Below, piece after piece: positions 8,103-16,699 of a stretch of 64,000 nucleotides of DNA. The notes beneath the pieces are model-generated. The model was not told where the DNA came from. It worked only from the letters and a program-made list of their open reading frames with translations, and did no database searches. Position 1 is the stretch's first letter. Every line of letters begins with the position of its first letter. The stretch comes from CAWJMD01 sp963700925 (GTDB lineage Bacteria; Actinomycetota; Actinomycetes; Actinomycetales; CAWJMD01): the NCBI GenBank assembly GCA_963700925.1, contig OY969553.1:2852001-2916000 (forward strand). Reading direction: 5' to 3'. The translations under genes and the position numbers were made by a program.

Positions 8103-9050
8103 ATGTTCACCTCGTTGCTGCGCGCGCCCCTCCTCCAGGCTGCCAAGAGCACCCATCTGCGCCGGGTGATCGAGAACGCCCCGGTCTCCCGCTCGGTGGT
8201 CGCGCGGTTCGTCGCCGGCACCCACACCGAGGACGCGGTGCGGGCGACCACCAAGCTGATCGAGGACGGCCTGACCGTCACGATCGACCACCTCGGCGAG
8301 GACACCACCGAACTCTCACAGGCGCAGTCGGTGCGAGACGCCTATGTCGAGCTGCTGCAGCGCCTCAGCGACTCCGGCTTCAGCCAGGAAGGGCGGACGG
8401 AGGTGTCCCTCAAGCTGTCTGCGCTCGGTCAGGCGCTCGACCAGGACGGGGTGAAGATCTCGACCGACTTCGCCACCACGATCTGCGAGGCGGCGCAGGC
8501 CGCCGGCACCACCGTCACGGTCGACATGGAGGACCACACCACCACCGACGACACCTTGGCCGCCGTCACCGAGCTGCGCGCCGACTTCCCGTGGGTCGGC
8601 GCCGTCGTGCAGGCCTACCTGCGCCGCACCGAGGGCGACTGCCGAGACCTCGCCGGCCCGGGATCGCGGGTTCGGCTGTGCAAGGGCGCGTACAACGAGC
8701 CCGAGTCGGTGGCCTACAAGACGACGCGTGACGTCGACCTCAGCTACGTGCGGTGCCTGAAGGTCCTGATGGGCGGAGAAGGCATCCCGATGCTCGCGAC
8801 CCACGACCCACGCCTGGTCGACATCACCGGGGCCCTGGCCGCGGAGTACGAGCGCGAGGCCGGCAGCTACGAGTACCAGATGCTCTACGGCGTCCGCCCC
8901 GACGAGCAGCGCCGCCTCGTCTCGCTCGGCGAGAGCGTCCGGGTCTACCTGCCCTACGGGCAGGAGTGGTACGGCTACCTGATGCGGCGGATGGCCGAGC
9001 GCCCGGCGAACACCGTCTTCTTCCTCCGCGCGCTCGCGACGAAGGGCTGA
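8103..9050 (+). CDS. putA: Proline dehydrogenase
   Basis: 315 residues, a single-function FAD-dependent PRODH barrel. Recognisable blocks are LCKGAYNEP, MLATHDP, YQMLYGV and the C-terminal EWYGYLMRRMAERPAN, which contributes substrate-binding arginines. It oxidises L-proline to pyrroline-5-carboxylate and passes electrons to the quinone pool, matching the quinone genes elsewhere in the window. proC, the opposite biosynthetic step, starts 6 nt after the stop, so the two arms of proline metabolism appear co-transcribed. No P5C dehydrogenase is present nearby. Confidence 0.92.
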   Translation: MFTSLLRAPLLQAAKSTHLRRVIENAPVSRSVVARFVAGTHTEDAVRATTKLIEDGLTVTIDHLGEDTTELSQAQSVRDAYVELLQRLSDSGFSQEGRTEVSLKLSALGQALDQDGVKISTDFATTICEAAQAAGTTVTVDMEDHTTTDDTLAAVTELRADFPWVGAVVQAYLRRTEGDCRDLAGPGSRVRLCKGAYNEPESVAYKTTRDVDLSYVRCLKVLMGGEGIPMLATHDPRLVDITGALAAEYEREAGSYEYQMLYGVRPDEQRRLVSLGESVRVYLPYGQEWYGYLMRRMAERPANTVFFLRALATKG

Positions 9051-9055
9051 CCCCA

Positions 9056-9922
9056 GTGAGTACAGGCGGGAGCTCGGACGAGGACCAGACACCCACTGAC
9101 GCAGCAGATCTGGCCCACCGACGCGTGGCCGTGCTCGGAGCCGGCGTGATGGGGGAGACCTTGCTCGCCGGCATGCTGCGAGCCGGCTGGGCTGCCGCCG
9201 ACCTCGTGATCACCGAGCGGCGCGCCGACCGGGCTGCCGAGCTGGCGGAGCGGTACTCGGTGTCGGTCGCCGAGAACGCCGCGGCGGTGGCAGGCGCCGA
9301 CACGGTGGTGATGGTGGTCAAGCCTCAGGACATGGAGGGGCTCCTCGCCGAGATCTCCGGCTCACTGCGGCCGGGGGCGCTGGTCGTCTGCATCGCCGCC
9401 GGCATCTCGACGGCCTACGTCGAGCAGCGGCTGCCGGACGGCACCGCCGTCGTGCGCGTCATGCCCAACACTCCTGCGCTGGTCGACGAGGGCATGGCCG
9501 CTCTCTCTCCCGGTTCGTACTGCACGACAGAGCATCTCGAGCGTGCCGAGGCCCTGCTGCGAGCCACCGGCAAGGTGCTCCGCGTCCCCGAGCACCACCA
9601 GGACGCGGTCACTGCCATCTCGGGCTCCGGACCGGCGTACATCTTCTACGTCGTCGAGGCGATGATCGAGGCAGGAGTCCTCTTGGGTCTGCCCCGAAGC
9701 ACCGCAACGGAACTCGTCGTGCAGACCCTCTACGGGGCCGCCACGATGCTGCGCGAGACCGGCGAGCACCCCACCGTGCTGCGCGAGCAGGTCTCCAGCC
9801 CGGCCGGCACCACGATGGCCGCGCTGCGCCAGCTCGACGACCACAAGGTGCGGGCGGCTTTCCTGACCGCGATGGAAGCCGCCCGCGACCGTTCCCGCGA
9901 GCTGTCGTCGGGCCACGCCTGA
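9056..9922 (+). CDS. proC: Pyrroline-5-carboxylate reductase
   Basis: 288 residues from GTG 9056. The NAD(P)-binding GAGVMGE is at 28-34, RVMPNTPALVDEGM sits mid-protein, and the C-terminal signature region AISGSGPAYIFYVVEAM followed by SSPAGTTMAALRQLD is the ProC hallmark. It reduces P5C to proline. The first 22 residues are a polar extension, so a later start cannot be excluded. It is convergent with ktrA, with only 4 bp between the stops. Confidence 0.94.
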   Translation: MSTGGSSDEDQTPTDAADLAHRRVAVLGAGVMGETLLAGMLRAGWAAADLVITERRADRAAELAERYSVSVAENAAAVAGADTVVMVVKPQDMEGLLAEISGSLRPGALVVCIAAGISTAYVEQRLPDGTAVVRVMPNTPALVDEGMAALSPGSYCTTEHLERAEALLRATGKVLRVPEHHQDAVTAISGSGPAYIFYVVEAMIEAGVLLGLPRSTATELVVQTLYGAATMLRETGEHPTVLREQVSSPAGTTMAALRQLDDHKVRAAFLTAMEAARDRSRELSSGHA

Positions 9923-9926
9923 GACT

Positions 9927-10595
9927 TCAGGGACGGGCCGCGAACCGTTCCAGCAGCTGCGAGTTGCCCGCGACGATCAAGGTGTCGTGGGAGCTCACCA
10001 GGGTGTCGGGCTGGGCGTAGGTGAAGTCCTCTCCGGGTGACTTCACGCCGACGACCGTGACACCGTACTTCTTGCGGACCTGCGACTGGCCGAGTGTGAA
10101 GCCGTGCGTCTCCAGCGGAGGCCGCATCTTGACGATGGCGTACCCGTCCTCGAACTCGATGTAGTCCAACAGCTTTCCACTCACCAGGTGCGCAACCTTC
10201 TCCCCGGCGTCCGCCTCCGGATAGATGACGCGGTGCGCACCGATCCGCTCCAGGATGCGTCCGTGCGCGGGCGTGATCGCCTTGGCCCAGACCTGCTTGT
10301 TGCCCAGGTCGACGAGGTTGGCCGTGGCCAGCACGCTGGCCTCGACGGAGGTGCCGATGCCGACGACCGCGATCGGGAAGTCCTTCACACCGACCTGCTG
10401 CAGCGCGTCCATGTTCGTTCCGTCGGCCTCGACGACGTGCGTGAGCCGCCCCGACCACTCCTGGACGATCTTCGGGTTGCGCTCGATCGCCAGCACCTCG
10501 TGCCCGAGCTTGTTGAGTGCATCGGCGATGGCGGACCCGAACCGGCCGAGGCCGATGACCAGCACCGCGTCGCCGTGCAGCGTCTTGTCACCCAA
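9927..10595 (-). CDS. ktrA: Potassium uptake regulatory subunit, TrkA/KtrA
   Basis: 222 residues. The RCK_N Rossmann domain has VIGLGRFGSA (13-22), an acidic ERN at the end of strand 2 and the EADGTN switch region. An RCK_C domain follows from about residue 140 (TLGQSQVRKKYGVTVVGV). It forms the cytoplasmic nucleotide-sensing ring that gates the channel subunit encoded just upstream. The two genes overlap by 8 nt. Confidence 0.92.
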   Translation of the reverse strand: MGDKTLHGDAVLVIGLGRFGSAIADALNKLGHEVLAIERNPKIVQEWSGRLTHVVEADGTNMDALQQVGVKDFPIAVVGIGTSVEASVLATANLVDLGNKQVWAKAITPAHGRILERIGAHRVIYPEADAGEKVAHLVSGKLLDYIEFEDGYAIVKMRPPLETHGFTLGQSQVRKKYGVTVVGVKSPGEDFTYAQPDTLVSSHDTLIVAGNSQLLERFAARP

Positions 10596-12003
10596 CGATG
10601 GGCCTCTCTTCCGCTAGACGGAACAGCCGCGGTCGCTCGCGCAGAGCAAGCGCTGCCGCCAGTGTCATCGTGCCGGTTCGACCCAAGAACATCAGTGCCG
10701 TCAACAGGTACTTTCCCGCATCGGGCAGCTCCGCGGACAGACCCGAGCTGAGCCCGCAGGTGGCGAACGCCGAGATCACCTCGAACAGCACCCGGTCGAG
10801 CGGTTCCTTCGTGATCTGCTCGAGCGCCACGCAGGCGACCAGCACCAGCGTCGCGCCCAGCAGGAGCACGGTGACCGACAGGCGCATGGTGGCCGGCGGG
10901 ATGCGGCGCCCGAAGGCCTCGACGTCCTCGTTGCCGCGGGCCTCTGCCACGACGGCGAGGAACAGCACGGCGAGCGTGCCCACCTTGATGCCACCTGCCG
11001 TCGAGGCACTTCCACCGCCGACGAACATCAGGGCGTCCGTGGCCAGCCACGTGGTGCCCTGCAGGGCGTTGACGTCCAGCGTCGAGAACCCGCCCGACCG
11101 CGGCATCACGGCGGTGAACAGCGTGGCCAACACCTTGTCGCCACCGTCCAGCCCTCCGAGCGTGTCCGGGTTGGCCCACTCGAAGGCACCGATCACCAGG
11201 ATCGACATCAGGGTCAGGGCCACCGTCGTGGTCACGGTCAGCTGTGCATGCAGGCCCCACCGACTCGCATGGCGCCAGTCCCGTCCGACCGCGACCAGCA
11301 CCGGGAAGCCCACGCTGCCGACGAACACGCCGACCGCCAGCGGCAGGCAAAGCCACCAGTCGCCGACTGCTCCCTCCGGCAGTCCGTTCGCGTGCGAGGC
11401 GAACCCGGCGTTGTTGAAGGCCGAGACCGCGTAGAACAGCGCGTGCCACGCGGCCTCGCCCAGGTCCTCCCCGCGCGTCAGGAACCGCGGGAAGAGCACA
11501 GCGGTCAGCACGGCCTCGATCGCGAGCGAGGTGCCGATCACGACGCGCAGCAGCGTGCCGACCTCCCCGAGGCGCTGGGCCTTGGTCTCGTTCGCCGCGA
11601 GAAGCCGGCCCGTCAGCCCCAGCCGTCGTGACACCGCCAGCCCGAGCAGGGCCGCGAGGGTGATGACACCGAGCCCGCCGACCTTGATGCCGGCCAGGAT
11701 CACGAACTCGCCGAAGCCCGACCAGTAGGCGTTGGTGTCGACCGTGACCAGGCCGGTCACGCACACCGCCGACGTCGCCGTGAACAGGGCGTCGACGAAG
11801 GGCGCGCGCTCGCCGCTGTCCGTCGCGGCCGGCAGGGACAGCAGCCCGGTGACGGCCACGACCACGAGCGAGAAGACCGCGAGGGCCAGGCGTGCCGGGG
11901 AGTTGCGGCCGATCTCGTCGAGGCGCGACCTGAGCCGGGTCGCCAGTGACGCGTCGGCAGGGAGGCGCAAGGCACGGCCGCGGGACGCGGGACGTTCGGC
12001 CAT
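10588..12003 (-). CDS. ktrB: Potassium channel/transporter subunit, TrkH/KtrB
   Basis: 471 residues from ATG 12003, preceded by a GGGAGG ribosome site. It has a four-fold repeat of membrane-pore-membrane units. The filter glycines are visible in CVTGLVTVDT, FNNAGF, MPRSGGF and ATCGLSSG, and GGIKVGTLAVL is also conserved. It moves K+ (Na+-coupled in KtrB) across the membrane with KtrA downstream. The message is divergent from acuC. Confidence 0.93.
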   Translation of the reverse strand: MAERPASRGRALRLPADASLATRLRSRLDEIGRNSPARLALAVFSLVVVAVTGLLSLPAATDSGERAPFVDALFTATSAVCVTGLVTVDTNAYWSGFGEFVILAGIKVGGLGVITLAALLGLAVSRRLGLTGRLLAANETKAQRLGEVGTLLRVVIGTSLAIEAVLTAVLFPRFLTRGEDLGEAAWHALFYAVSAFNNAGFASHANGLPEGAVGDWWLCLPLAVGVFVGSVGFPVLVAVGRDWRHASRWGLHAQLTVTTTVALTLMSILVIGAFEWANPDTLGGLDGGDKVLATLFTAVMPRSGGFSTLDVNALQGTTWLATDALMFVGGGSASTAGGIKVGTLAVLFLAVVAEARGNEDVEAFGRRIPPATMRLSVTVLLLGATLVLVACVALEQITKEPLDRVLFEVISAFATCGLSSGLSAELPDAGKYLLTALMFLGRTGTMTLAAALALRERPRLFRLAEERPIVG

Positions 12004-12063
12004 CGGCGTACCTCCCTCGTCCCCTGCGCGTCGGCGCGACCTGCCGCGCGCCGCGGGTGACGC

Positions 12064-12069
12064 TAGCGT
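12064..12069 (+). promoter_or_regulatory. -10 element of acuC
   Basis: TAGCGT, 7 nt before ATG 12077, in the 73-bp gap shared with the divergent ktrB start. Confidence 0.5.
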
Positions 12070-12076
12070 CGACACC

Positions 12077-13261
12077 ATGGCATCTGGCACCCGGATCGTG
12101 TGGGACCCGGCCTTCAACCGGTACGACTTCGGTCCCACGCACCCGATGGCCCCGCTCCGCCTCGACCTGACCGCGCGACTCTCGGAGGCGCTCGGTCTGT
12201 TCGATGCCCCGGGCGTCCAGGTGCTCGGGTCAGGGGTCGCGTCCGACACCCTGCTCGCCACCGTGCACGACCCCGACTACGTCGCCGCGGTCAGGCTGGC
12301 GTCCGACGACCCCGACTCCGCCGACCTGGACCGCGGGCTCGGCACGCCCGACGACCCGGCCTTCGCCGGCATGCACGACGCGGCGGCGCGGATCCTGCAG
12401 GCCAGCGTCGACTGCGCCGACCAGGTGTGGAGCGGCGACGTGGCGCACGCGGTGAACTTCTGCGGCGGCCTGCACCACGCGATGCCTGACCGCGCGAGCG
12501 GGTTCTGCGTCTACAACGACGTCGCAGCGGCCATCGCCCGGCTGCTCGACGCCGGAGCCTCGAGGGTCGTGTACGTCGACGTCGACGTGCACCACGGCGA
12601 CGGCACCCAGGCCATCTTCTGGGACGACCCGCGAGTGCTGACCGTGTCGGTGCACGAGACCGGTCAGGTGCTCTTTCCCGGCACCGGGTTCCCCGACGAG
12701 ACCGGTGGGGCGAAGGCACCGGGAAGTGCTGTCAACGTGGCCCTCCCGCCCGGCACGGGCGACCGCGGCTGGCTGCGGGCCGTGCACTCGGTGGTGCCGC
12801 AGGTCGTGCGGGCCTTCGCGCCGGACGTGCTGGTCACCCAGCACGGCTGCGACACCCACTACGCCGACCCCCTGGCCCACCTCGCCGTCTCACTCGACGC
12901 GCAGCGGGCGGTGGCGTCGTCGATGCACGACCTGGCCCACGAGGTGTGCGACGGTCGCTGGCTCGCCACCGGCGGTGGCGGCTACGAGATCGTCGACGTC
13001 GTGCCGCGCTCGTGGTCGCACCTGGTCGGCATCGCGGCCCACCAGCCGGTCGAGCCCACGACCCCGGTCCCGGAGGGCTGGCGCGACTACGTGCAGCAGC
13101 GTCTCGGCCGACGTGGGCCCGAGCGGATGACGGACGGTGCCGACACGTGGTGGCAGTCGTGGGAGGTCGGCTACAACCCTGACGACGCGCTGGACCGAGC
13201 GGTGATGGCGACCCGCAAGGCGTGCTTTCCCCTGCACGGCCTGGACCCCTGGTTCGACTGA
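12077..13261 (+). CDS. acuC: Acetoin utilisation AcuC-type deacetylase
   Basis: 394 residues of the class I histone deacetylase-like arginase fold. The catalytic histidine pair is at GLHHAMPDRASG (132-143). The zinc ligands are in YVDVDVHHGDG (166-176) and in TQHGCDTHYADP, and a glycine-rich ATGGGGY loop lies near the C-terminus. In Bacillus AcuC deacetylates acetyl-CoA synthetase. The same protein deacylation role is likely here, but no acs gene is nearby. Confidence 0.9.
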   Translation: MASGTRIVWDPAFNRYDFGPTHPMAPLRLDLTARLSEALGLFDAPGVQVLGSGVASDTLLATVHDPDYVAAVRLASDDPDSADLDRGLGTPDDPAFAGMHDAAARILQASVDCADQVWSGDVAHAVNFCGGLHHAMPDRASGFCVYNDVAAAIARLLDAGASRVVYVDVDVHHGDGTQAIFWDDPRVLTVSVHETGQVLFPGTGFPDETGGAKAPGSAVNVALPPGTGDRGWLRAVHSVVPQVVRAFAPDVLVTQHGCDTHYADPLAHLAVSLDAQRAVASSMHDLAHEVCDGRWLATGGGGYEIVDVVPRSWSHLVGIAAHQPVEPTTPVPEGWRDYVQQRLGRRGPERMTDGADTWWQSWEVGYNPDDALDRAVMATRKACFPLHGLDPWFD

Positions 13262-13285
13262 CCGGCTCGTGCTCGCCTATTCCCC

Positions 13286-13304
13286 AGGGGCCACACCAGC
13301 CCCT
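13286..13304 (+). terminator. Small hairpin downstream of acuC
   Basis: AGGGGC and GCCCCT arms (6 bp) around a 7-nt loop, 24 nt after the acuC stop. There is no U-run. The right arm touches the TACAGT -10 hexamer (13304-13309) of the next gene, so it could also be regulatory. Confidence 0.35.
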
Positions 13305-13309
13305 ACAGT
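13304..13309 (+). promoter_or_regulatory. -10 element of BldC-like gene
   Basis: TACAGT. The predicted start near 13316 leaves about a 69-nt leader ending in an AAGGAAC ribosome site before ATG 13385. Confidence 0.4.
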
Positions 13310-13384
13310 GTCTGCAGTAAGCGAGCTGGACGCGCCGGTCGGGCCCGGGGTGCGATCTCGCACGGCGAAGGAACCAGGTGCCCC

Positions 13385-13585
13385 ATGGCGAGCGAGCGAG
13401 ACCTGAACGACGTACGGTTCCTGACCGTCGCGGAGGTCGCCGCGATCATGCGAGTGTCCAAGATGACGGTGTACCGCCTGGTCCACTCCGGCGAGATGCC
13501 GGCAGTGCGGGTCGGACGGTCGTTCCGGGTACCCGAGAGCGCCGTCGACGACTACCTGCGAGGGTCGTTCGTCGAGACCGCCTGA
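13385..13585 (+). CDS. Small excisionase/BldC-type helix-turn-helix protein
   Basis: 66 residues, almost entirely one MerR-like winged HTH: FLTVAEVAAIMRVSKMTVY is the HTH and VGRSFRVPESAVDDYL the wing. No ligand or catalytic domain is present. In M. tuberculosis a very similar protein (Rv0500A, from memory) sits between proC and the bS22 gene as here, so the arrangement is old. It probably binds direct repeats cooperatively like BldC. Its targets are unknown. Confidence 0.85.
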   Translation: MASERDLNDVRFLTVAEVAAIMRVSKMTVYRLVHSGEMPAVRVGRSFRVPESAVDDYLRGSFVETA

Positions 13586-13616
13586 CCACGAAGTCCGCGA
13601 CCGGTGGGCCGAGCCG

Positions 13617-13622
13617 GTAGGC
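13617..13622 (+). promoter_or_regulatory. -10 element of bS22 gene
   Basis: TAGGCT, giving an approximately 80-nt leader before ATG 13709. That leader contains the perfect 12-bp palindrome CTGACCGGTCAG at 13664-13675. Confidence 0.4.
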
Positions 13623-13708
13623 TGCGCGTAGAGAGTCGTCCGACGGCAGCCGCTGCGTGACCCCTGACCGGTCAGAGCGCGGATCTGCCCCACTGTCTGT
13701 GAGGGTGC

Positions 13709-13807
13709 ATGGGTTCTGTCATCAAGAAGCGTCGCAAGCGGATGGCCAAGAAGAAGCACCGCAAGCTGCTGCGCAAGACGCGTCACCAGCGTCGCAACAA
13801 GAAGTAG
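13709..13807 (+). CDS. Small ribosomal subunit protein bS22 (AURKAIP1/COX24 domain)
   Basis: 32 residues from ATG 13709 to TAG 13807, too short for most gene finders. It starts MGSVIKKRRKRMAKKKHRK and is 60% Lys/Arg. Proteins of this sequence are the actinobacterial 30S subunit protein bS22, first seen in mycobacterial ribosome structures, and share the AURKAIP1/COX24 domain of mitochondrial mS38. The GTGAGGG just upstream serves as ribosome site. It is flanked by the same neighbours as in mycobacteria (BldC-like HTH upstream, epimerase downstream). Confidence 0.9.
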   Translation: MGSVIKKRRKRMAKKKHRKLLRKTRHQRRNKK

Positions 13808-13815
13808 GTCCAGGT

Positions 13816-13847
13816 GACGCCGCTCGGCCCCAGGGTCGGGCGGCGTC
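13816..13847 (+). terminator. Hairpin after bS22 gene
   Basis: Perfect 8-bp arms GACGCCGC (13816-13823) and GCGGCGTC (13840-13847), 8 nt after the bS22 stop. There is no U-tract, which is usual for actinobacterial terminators. Confidence 0.5.
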
Positions 13848-13864
13848 CGTGCGTCCTGGCACCG

Positions 13865-13870
13865 TAGGAT
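13865..13870 (+). promoter_or_regulatory. -10 element of epimerase-acyltransferase operon
   Basis: TAGGAT. The predicted start near 13877 gives about a 34-nt leader with a GGAGG ribosome site at 13902-13906. Confidence 0.45.
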
Positions 13871-13910
13871 CGCCAGGTCCGCGAGCAAGCAGAGCGACAG
13901 CGGAGGTGTG

Positions 13911-15005
13911 ATGGCTGACGTGGTCCTGGTCACCGGCGTCTCCCGGTACCTGGGTGGCCGTTTCGCCCGGATGCTGTCGGCGTCCGGCGGGGTCGGTCGC
14001 GTCATCGGCGTGGACGTCGTGCCACCGAACCACGACATCGGCGATGCCGAGTTCGTGCGCGCCGACATCCGAAACCCGGTGATCGCCAAGGTGATCGAGC
14101 GCGCCGGCGTCGACACCGTCGTGCACATGAACGTCATCGCCACGCCCACCTCTGCGGGCGGACGAGTCTCCATGAAGGAGATCAACGTCATCGGCACCAT
14201 GCAGCTGCTCGCCGCGTGCCAGAAGGCCGCCAGCGTGCGCCGGCTCGTGGTGAAGTCGACGACCTCGGTCTACGGCGCCAGCCCGCGCGACCCGGCCCAG
14301 TTCTCCGAGGACGCCGCGGCTCAGGTGCTCCCGCGGGCCGGGTGGGGCAAGGACTCGGTCGAGGTCGAGGGGTACGTCCGCGGGTTCTCGCGGCGCCGCC
14401 CGGAGGTCGAGGTCGCCGTGCTGCGCCTGGCCAACGCGGTGGGTCCCGGCATGCACACCGCCCTCACCGACTACTTCGAACTGCCCGCTGTCCCAACCGT
14501 TCTGGGCTTCGACCCGCGGCTGCAGTTCGTGCACGAGGAAGACCTCGTCGAGGCGATGCGACTCGCCACCGAGGGATCGGTCACCGGGATCGTCAACGTG
14601 GCCGGCGACGGCGTCATCACGCTGCACCAGGCACTCGGCATCACCGGGCATCCCCCGATGCCCGTGCCCGGCCCGCTCTTCGAGGCGGTCGCGCGCGGCG
14701 TCCGCAAGGCGTTCCACGTCGACATCAGCTCCGAGCTGCTGCGCCAGCTGACCTTCGGCCGCGTCGTCGACACCACGCGCATGCGGCGGGACCTCGGGTT
14801 CGAGCCGCGCTTCACCACGCGCGAGGCGTTCGCCGACTACGTGCGAGGTCGGCGATTCACCCGGCCGGTCTCGGACGAGGTGCTCGACGCCGCACAGGAG
14901 CAGGTGCTGGAGCTGACTCGGCGCCTCGAGTCCGGCGCACGCCGTGTCGAGGGTGCCCTGAGTGGGATAGTAGGCGCTGCAGCGGGTTTGGGCGGACGCG
15001 CATGA
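13911..15005 (+). CDS. NAD-dependent epimerase/dehydratase (GalE2-like)
   Basis: 364 residues from ATG 13911, preferred over the GTG at 13908 because GGAGG lies 4 nt upstream. Extended SDR: TGVSRYLGG (8-16) is the NAD loop, an acidic residue ends strand 2 (GVDVV), and STTSVYGASP is the serine/tyrosine active-site region, although the usual YxxxK lysine is not obvious. The sugar substrate is unknown. It corresponds in place to mycobacterial GalE2 (Rv0501, from memory). It overlaps the acyltransferase start by 4 nt. Confidence 0.82.
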   Translation: MADVVLVTGVSRYLGGRFARMLSASGGVGRVIGVDVVPPNHDIGDAEFVRADIRNPVIAKVIERAGVDTVVHMNVIATPTSAGGRVSMKEINVIGTMQLLAACQKAASVRRLVVKSTTSVYGASPRDPAQFSEDAAAQVLPRAGWGKDSVEVEGYVRGFSRRRPEVEVAVLRLANAVGPGMHTALTDYFELPAVPTVLGFDPRLQFVHEEDLVEAMRLATEGSVTGIVNVAGDGVITLHQALGITGHPPMPVPGPLFEAVARGVRKAFHVDISSELLRQLTFGRVVDTTRMRRDLGFEPRFTTREAFADYVRGRRFTRPVSDEVLDAAQEQVLELTRRLESGARRVEGALSGIVGAAAGLGGRA

Positions 15006-16102
15006 GCGACGCCCGCATCATCCCGCTCGACGGAGACCGGCCACGCCGTCGCCGGCCCGACGCCGGCTCTGCAGTCGCGGCGGCCGCTGCCCGGGCCGGA
15101 GGTGAGCGTGAGCGCCGCCGTCGGCGCACCACCCCTCTGCTCGAGCAGGCCGAGGCCGACCAGCCGATCGCCCCCCGCTCGGAGCGTCATGCCCGTCTGG
15201 TGGCCGAGGCCACCGAGGTCGGCGAGAAGCTCGTTGCCGACCTCGACGCCAACACGACGCCGACCGAGGTCGAGCGCAAGGTGGCCGCCGCCCTCGACTT
15301 CCTGCGCAGGCGCGTCACCGGCGACTACGAGGTCGACGAGTACGGCTTCGACCCTGAGCTGACCGACACCGTCCTGCTGGGCGTCCTCCGTCCGCTCTAC
15401 CGGTCGTGGTTCAGGGTGCAGGTTCGCGGCATCGAGAACATCCCCTCGGTCGGAGGCGCTCTGGTCGTCGCGAACCACTCCGGCACAGTCGCTTTCGACG
15501 CGCTGATGACCCAGGTTGCAGTTCGTGACGAGCATCCCGCCGGACGGCACCTGAGGATGCTCGGCGCCGACCTCGTGTTCTCGCTGCCGATCGTCGGCGA
15601 CATCGCCCGTAAGGGTGGCTCGACGCTCGCGTCCAACGCCGATGCCGAGCGCCTGCTGTCGGACGGTCACGTCGTGGGCGTCTGGCCGGAGGGCTTCAAG
15701 GGCATCGGCAAGCCCTTCAGCGAGCGGTACAAGCTGCAGCGGTTCGGCCGTGGCGGGTTCGTCTCCGCCGCCCTCCGCACGCGAACCCCGATCGTGCCCT
15801 GCGCGATCGTCGGCGCCGAGGAGATCTACCCGATCCTCGGCAACATGAAGACGCTCGCTCGCCTGATGGGCCTGCCCTACTCGCCGATCACTCCGACGTG
15901 GCCCTGGCTCGGCCCGCTGGGAATGGTCCCGCTCCCGTCCAAGTGGCTGATCGAGTTCGGTGCGCCGATCCCGACGGACGAGGCGGGCGAGACCGGCGCC
16001 GAGGACCCGATGATGGTCTTCGACGTCACCGACCAGGTGCGCGAGACGATCCAGCAGACCCTGTACTCGCTGCTGATGCAGCGGCGCTCGGTGTTCTTCT
16101 AG
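15002..16102 (+). CDS. 1-acyl-glycerol-3-phosphate acyltransferase-like protein
   Basis: 366 residues from ATG 15002 (ATGA overlap). An approximately 125-residue charged N-terminal region precedes a PlsC domain: the histidine motif is VVANHSGTVAFD (155-166), with HX6D spacing instead of HX4D as in the Rv0502 subgroup, and GVWPEGFKG takes the place of FPEGTRS. It probably acylates a lipid at the inner face of the membrane. The lengthened catalytic spacing sets it apart from classic PlsC, so the acceptor is uncertain. Confidence 0.82.
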   Translation: MSDARIIPLDGDRPRRRRPDAGSAVAAAAARAGGERERRRRRTTPLLEQAEADQPIAPRSERHARLVAEATEVGEKLVADLDANTTPTEVERKVAAALDFLRRRVTGDYEVDEYGFDPELTDTVLLGVLRPLYRSWFRVQVRGIENIPSVGGALVVANHSGTVAFDALMTQVAVRDEHPAGRHLRMLGADLVFSLPIVGDIARKGGSTLASNADAERLLSDGHVVGVWPEGFKGIGKPFSERYKLQRFGRGGFVSAALRTRTPIVPCAIVGAEEIYPILGNMKTLARLMGLPYSPITPTWPWLGPLGMVPLPSKWLIEFGAPIPTDEAGETGAEDPMMVFDVTDQVRETIQQTLYSLLMQRRSVFF

Positions 16103-16196
16103 GTCAACCGCTGCGTCGATCGGGTGACCCGGATCCGCACGAACCGTCACTCATCGCGCGCACGTGACGTGAAAACACCTCAGATTCGTCCACATG

Positions 16197-16217
16197 TGTG
16201 ACCTGGGTCACTACCCT
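16197..16217 (+). promoter_or_regulatory. CRP-type site next to -10 of membrane protein/multicopper oxidase operon
   Basis: TGTGACCTGGGTCACT (16197-16212) fits both TGTGA-N6-TCACA and the Streptomyces Crp motif GTG-N6-GNCAC. It abuts a TACCCT hexamer (16212-16217). The site centre would lie about 20 bp before the transcription start, a position more consistent with blocking than with activation. Confidence 0.55.
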
Positions 16218-16254
16218 GGGTGGGGGGGTAGTCCCATCGGACGAAGGAGCAGTC

Positions 16255-16695
16255 ATGAGGTCCACGTACAGGGTGCTCGCCTATCTCATCGCGGCTGCCG
16301 TCTTCGTGCAGGCTGCGACGATCGCCTTCGCCTGGTTCGACGTCCTCACCACCGTCGACGCGGGGGAGGTGTTCGACGAGAACTCCGAGGGCAACGCCGG
16401 CCACGCCTTGCACTTCATGATCGGCACGTTCCTCATCCCACTGCTGGCGCTGGTGCTGCTGATCTTCTCGTTCTTCGCGAAGGTGCCGGGCGGCGTCAAG
16501 TGGGCCGCGATCATCTTCGGCATCGTGGTGCTGCAGTACATGCTGGCCGCCCTCGCCTTCATCGTGGCTCCGGTGATCGGTGCCCTGCACGGCATCAACG
16601 CGCTGGTCCTGGCGATCGTCGCCAGCAACGCTGGTCGCCGAGCCATGACGGCCCCGGAGAGCCTGGTGGAGGCGCCGGCAACCACCGGGGTCTGA
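16255..16695 (+). CDS. Four-helix integral membrane protein (DUF6220-like)
   Basis: 146 residues from ATG 16255, chosen because GAAGGAGC lies 5-12 nt upstream. Four hydrophobic segments are visible (about 8-28, 50-75, 82-110 and 112-128) with short loops and a disordered C-terminus. It has no catalytic motif. Related proteins (DUF6220, from memory) occur beside multicopper oxidase genes, and the next gene, 4 nt downstream, is one. A role in the electron supply or copper handling of that oxidase is inference. Confidence 0.65.
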   Translation: MRSTYRVLAYLIAAAVFVQAATIAFAWFDVLTTVDAGEVFDENSEGNAGHALHFMIGTFLIPLLALVLLIFSFFAKVPGGVKWAAIIFGIVVLQYMLAALAFIVAPVIGALHGINALVLAIVASNAGRRAMTAPESLVEAPATTGV

Positions 16696-16699
16696 CCTG

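Noticed and set aside
13908..13910. GTG at 13908 as start of the epimerase
   Set aside because: It touches the GGAGG ribosome site. ATG 13911 has slightly better spacing and a normal SDR N-terminus.
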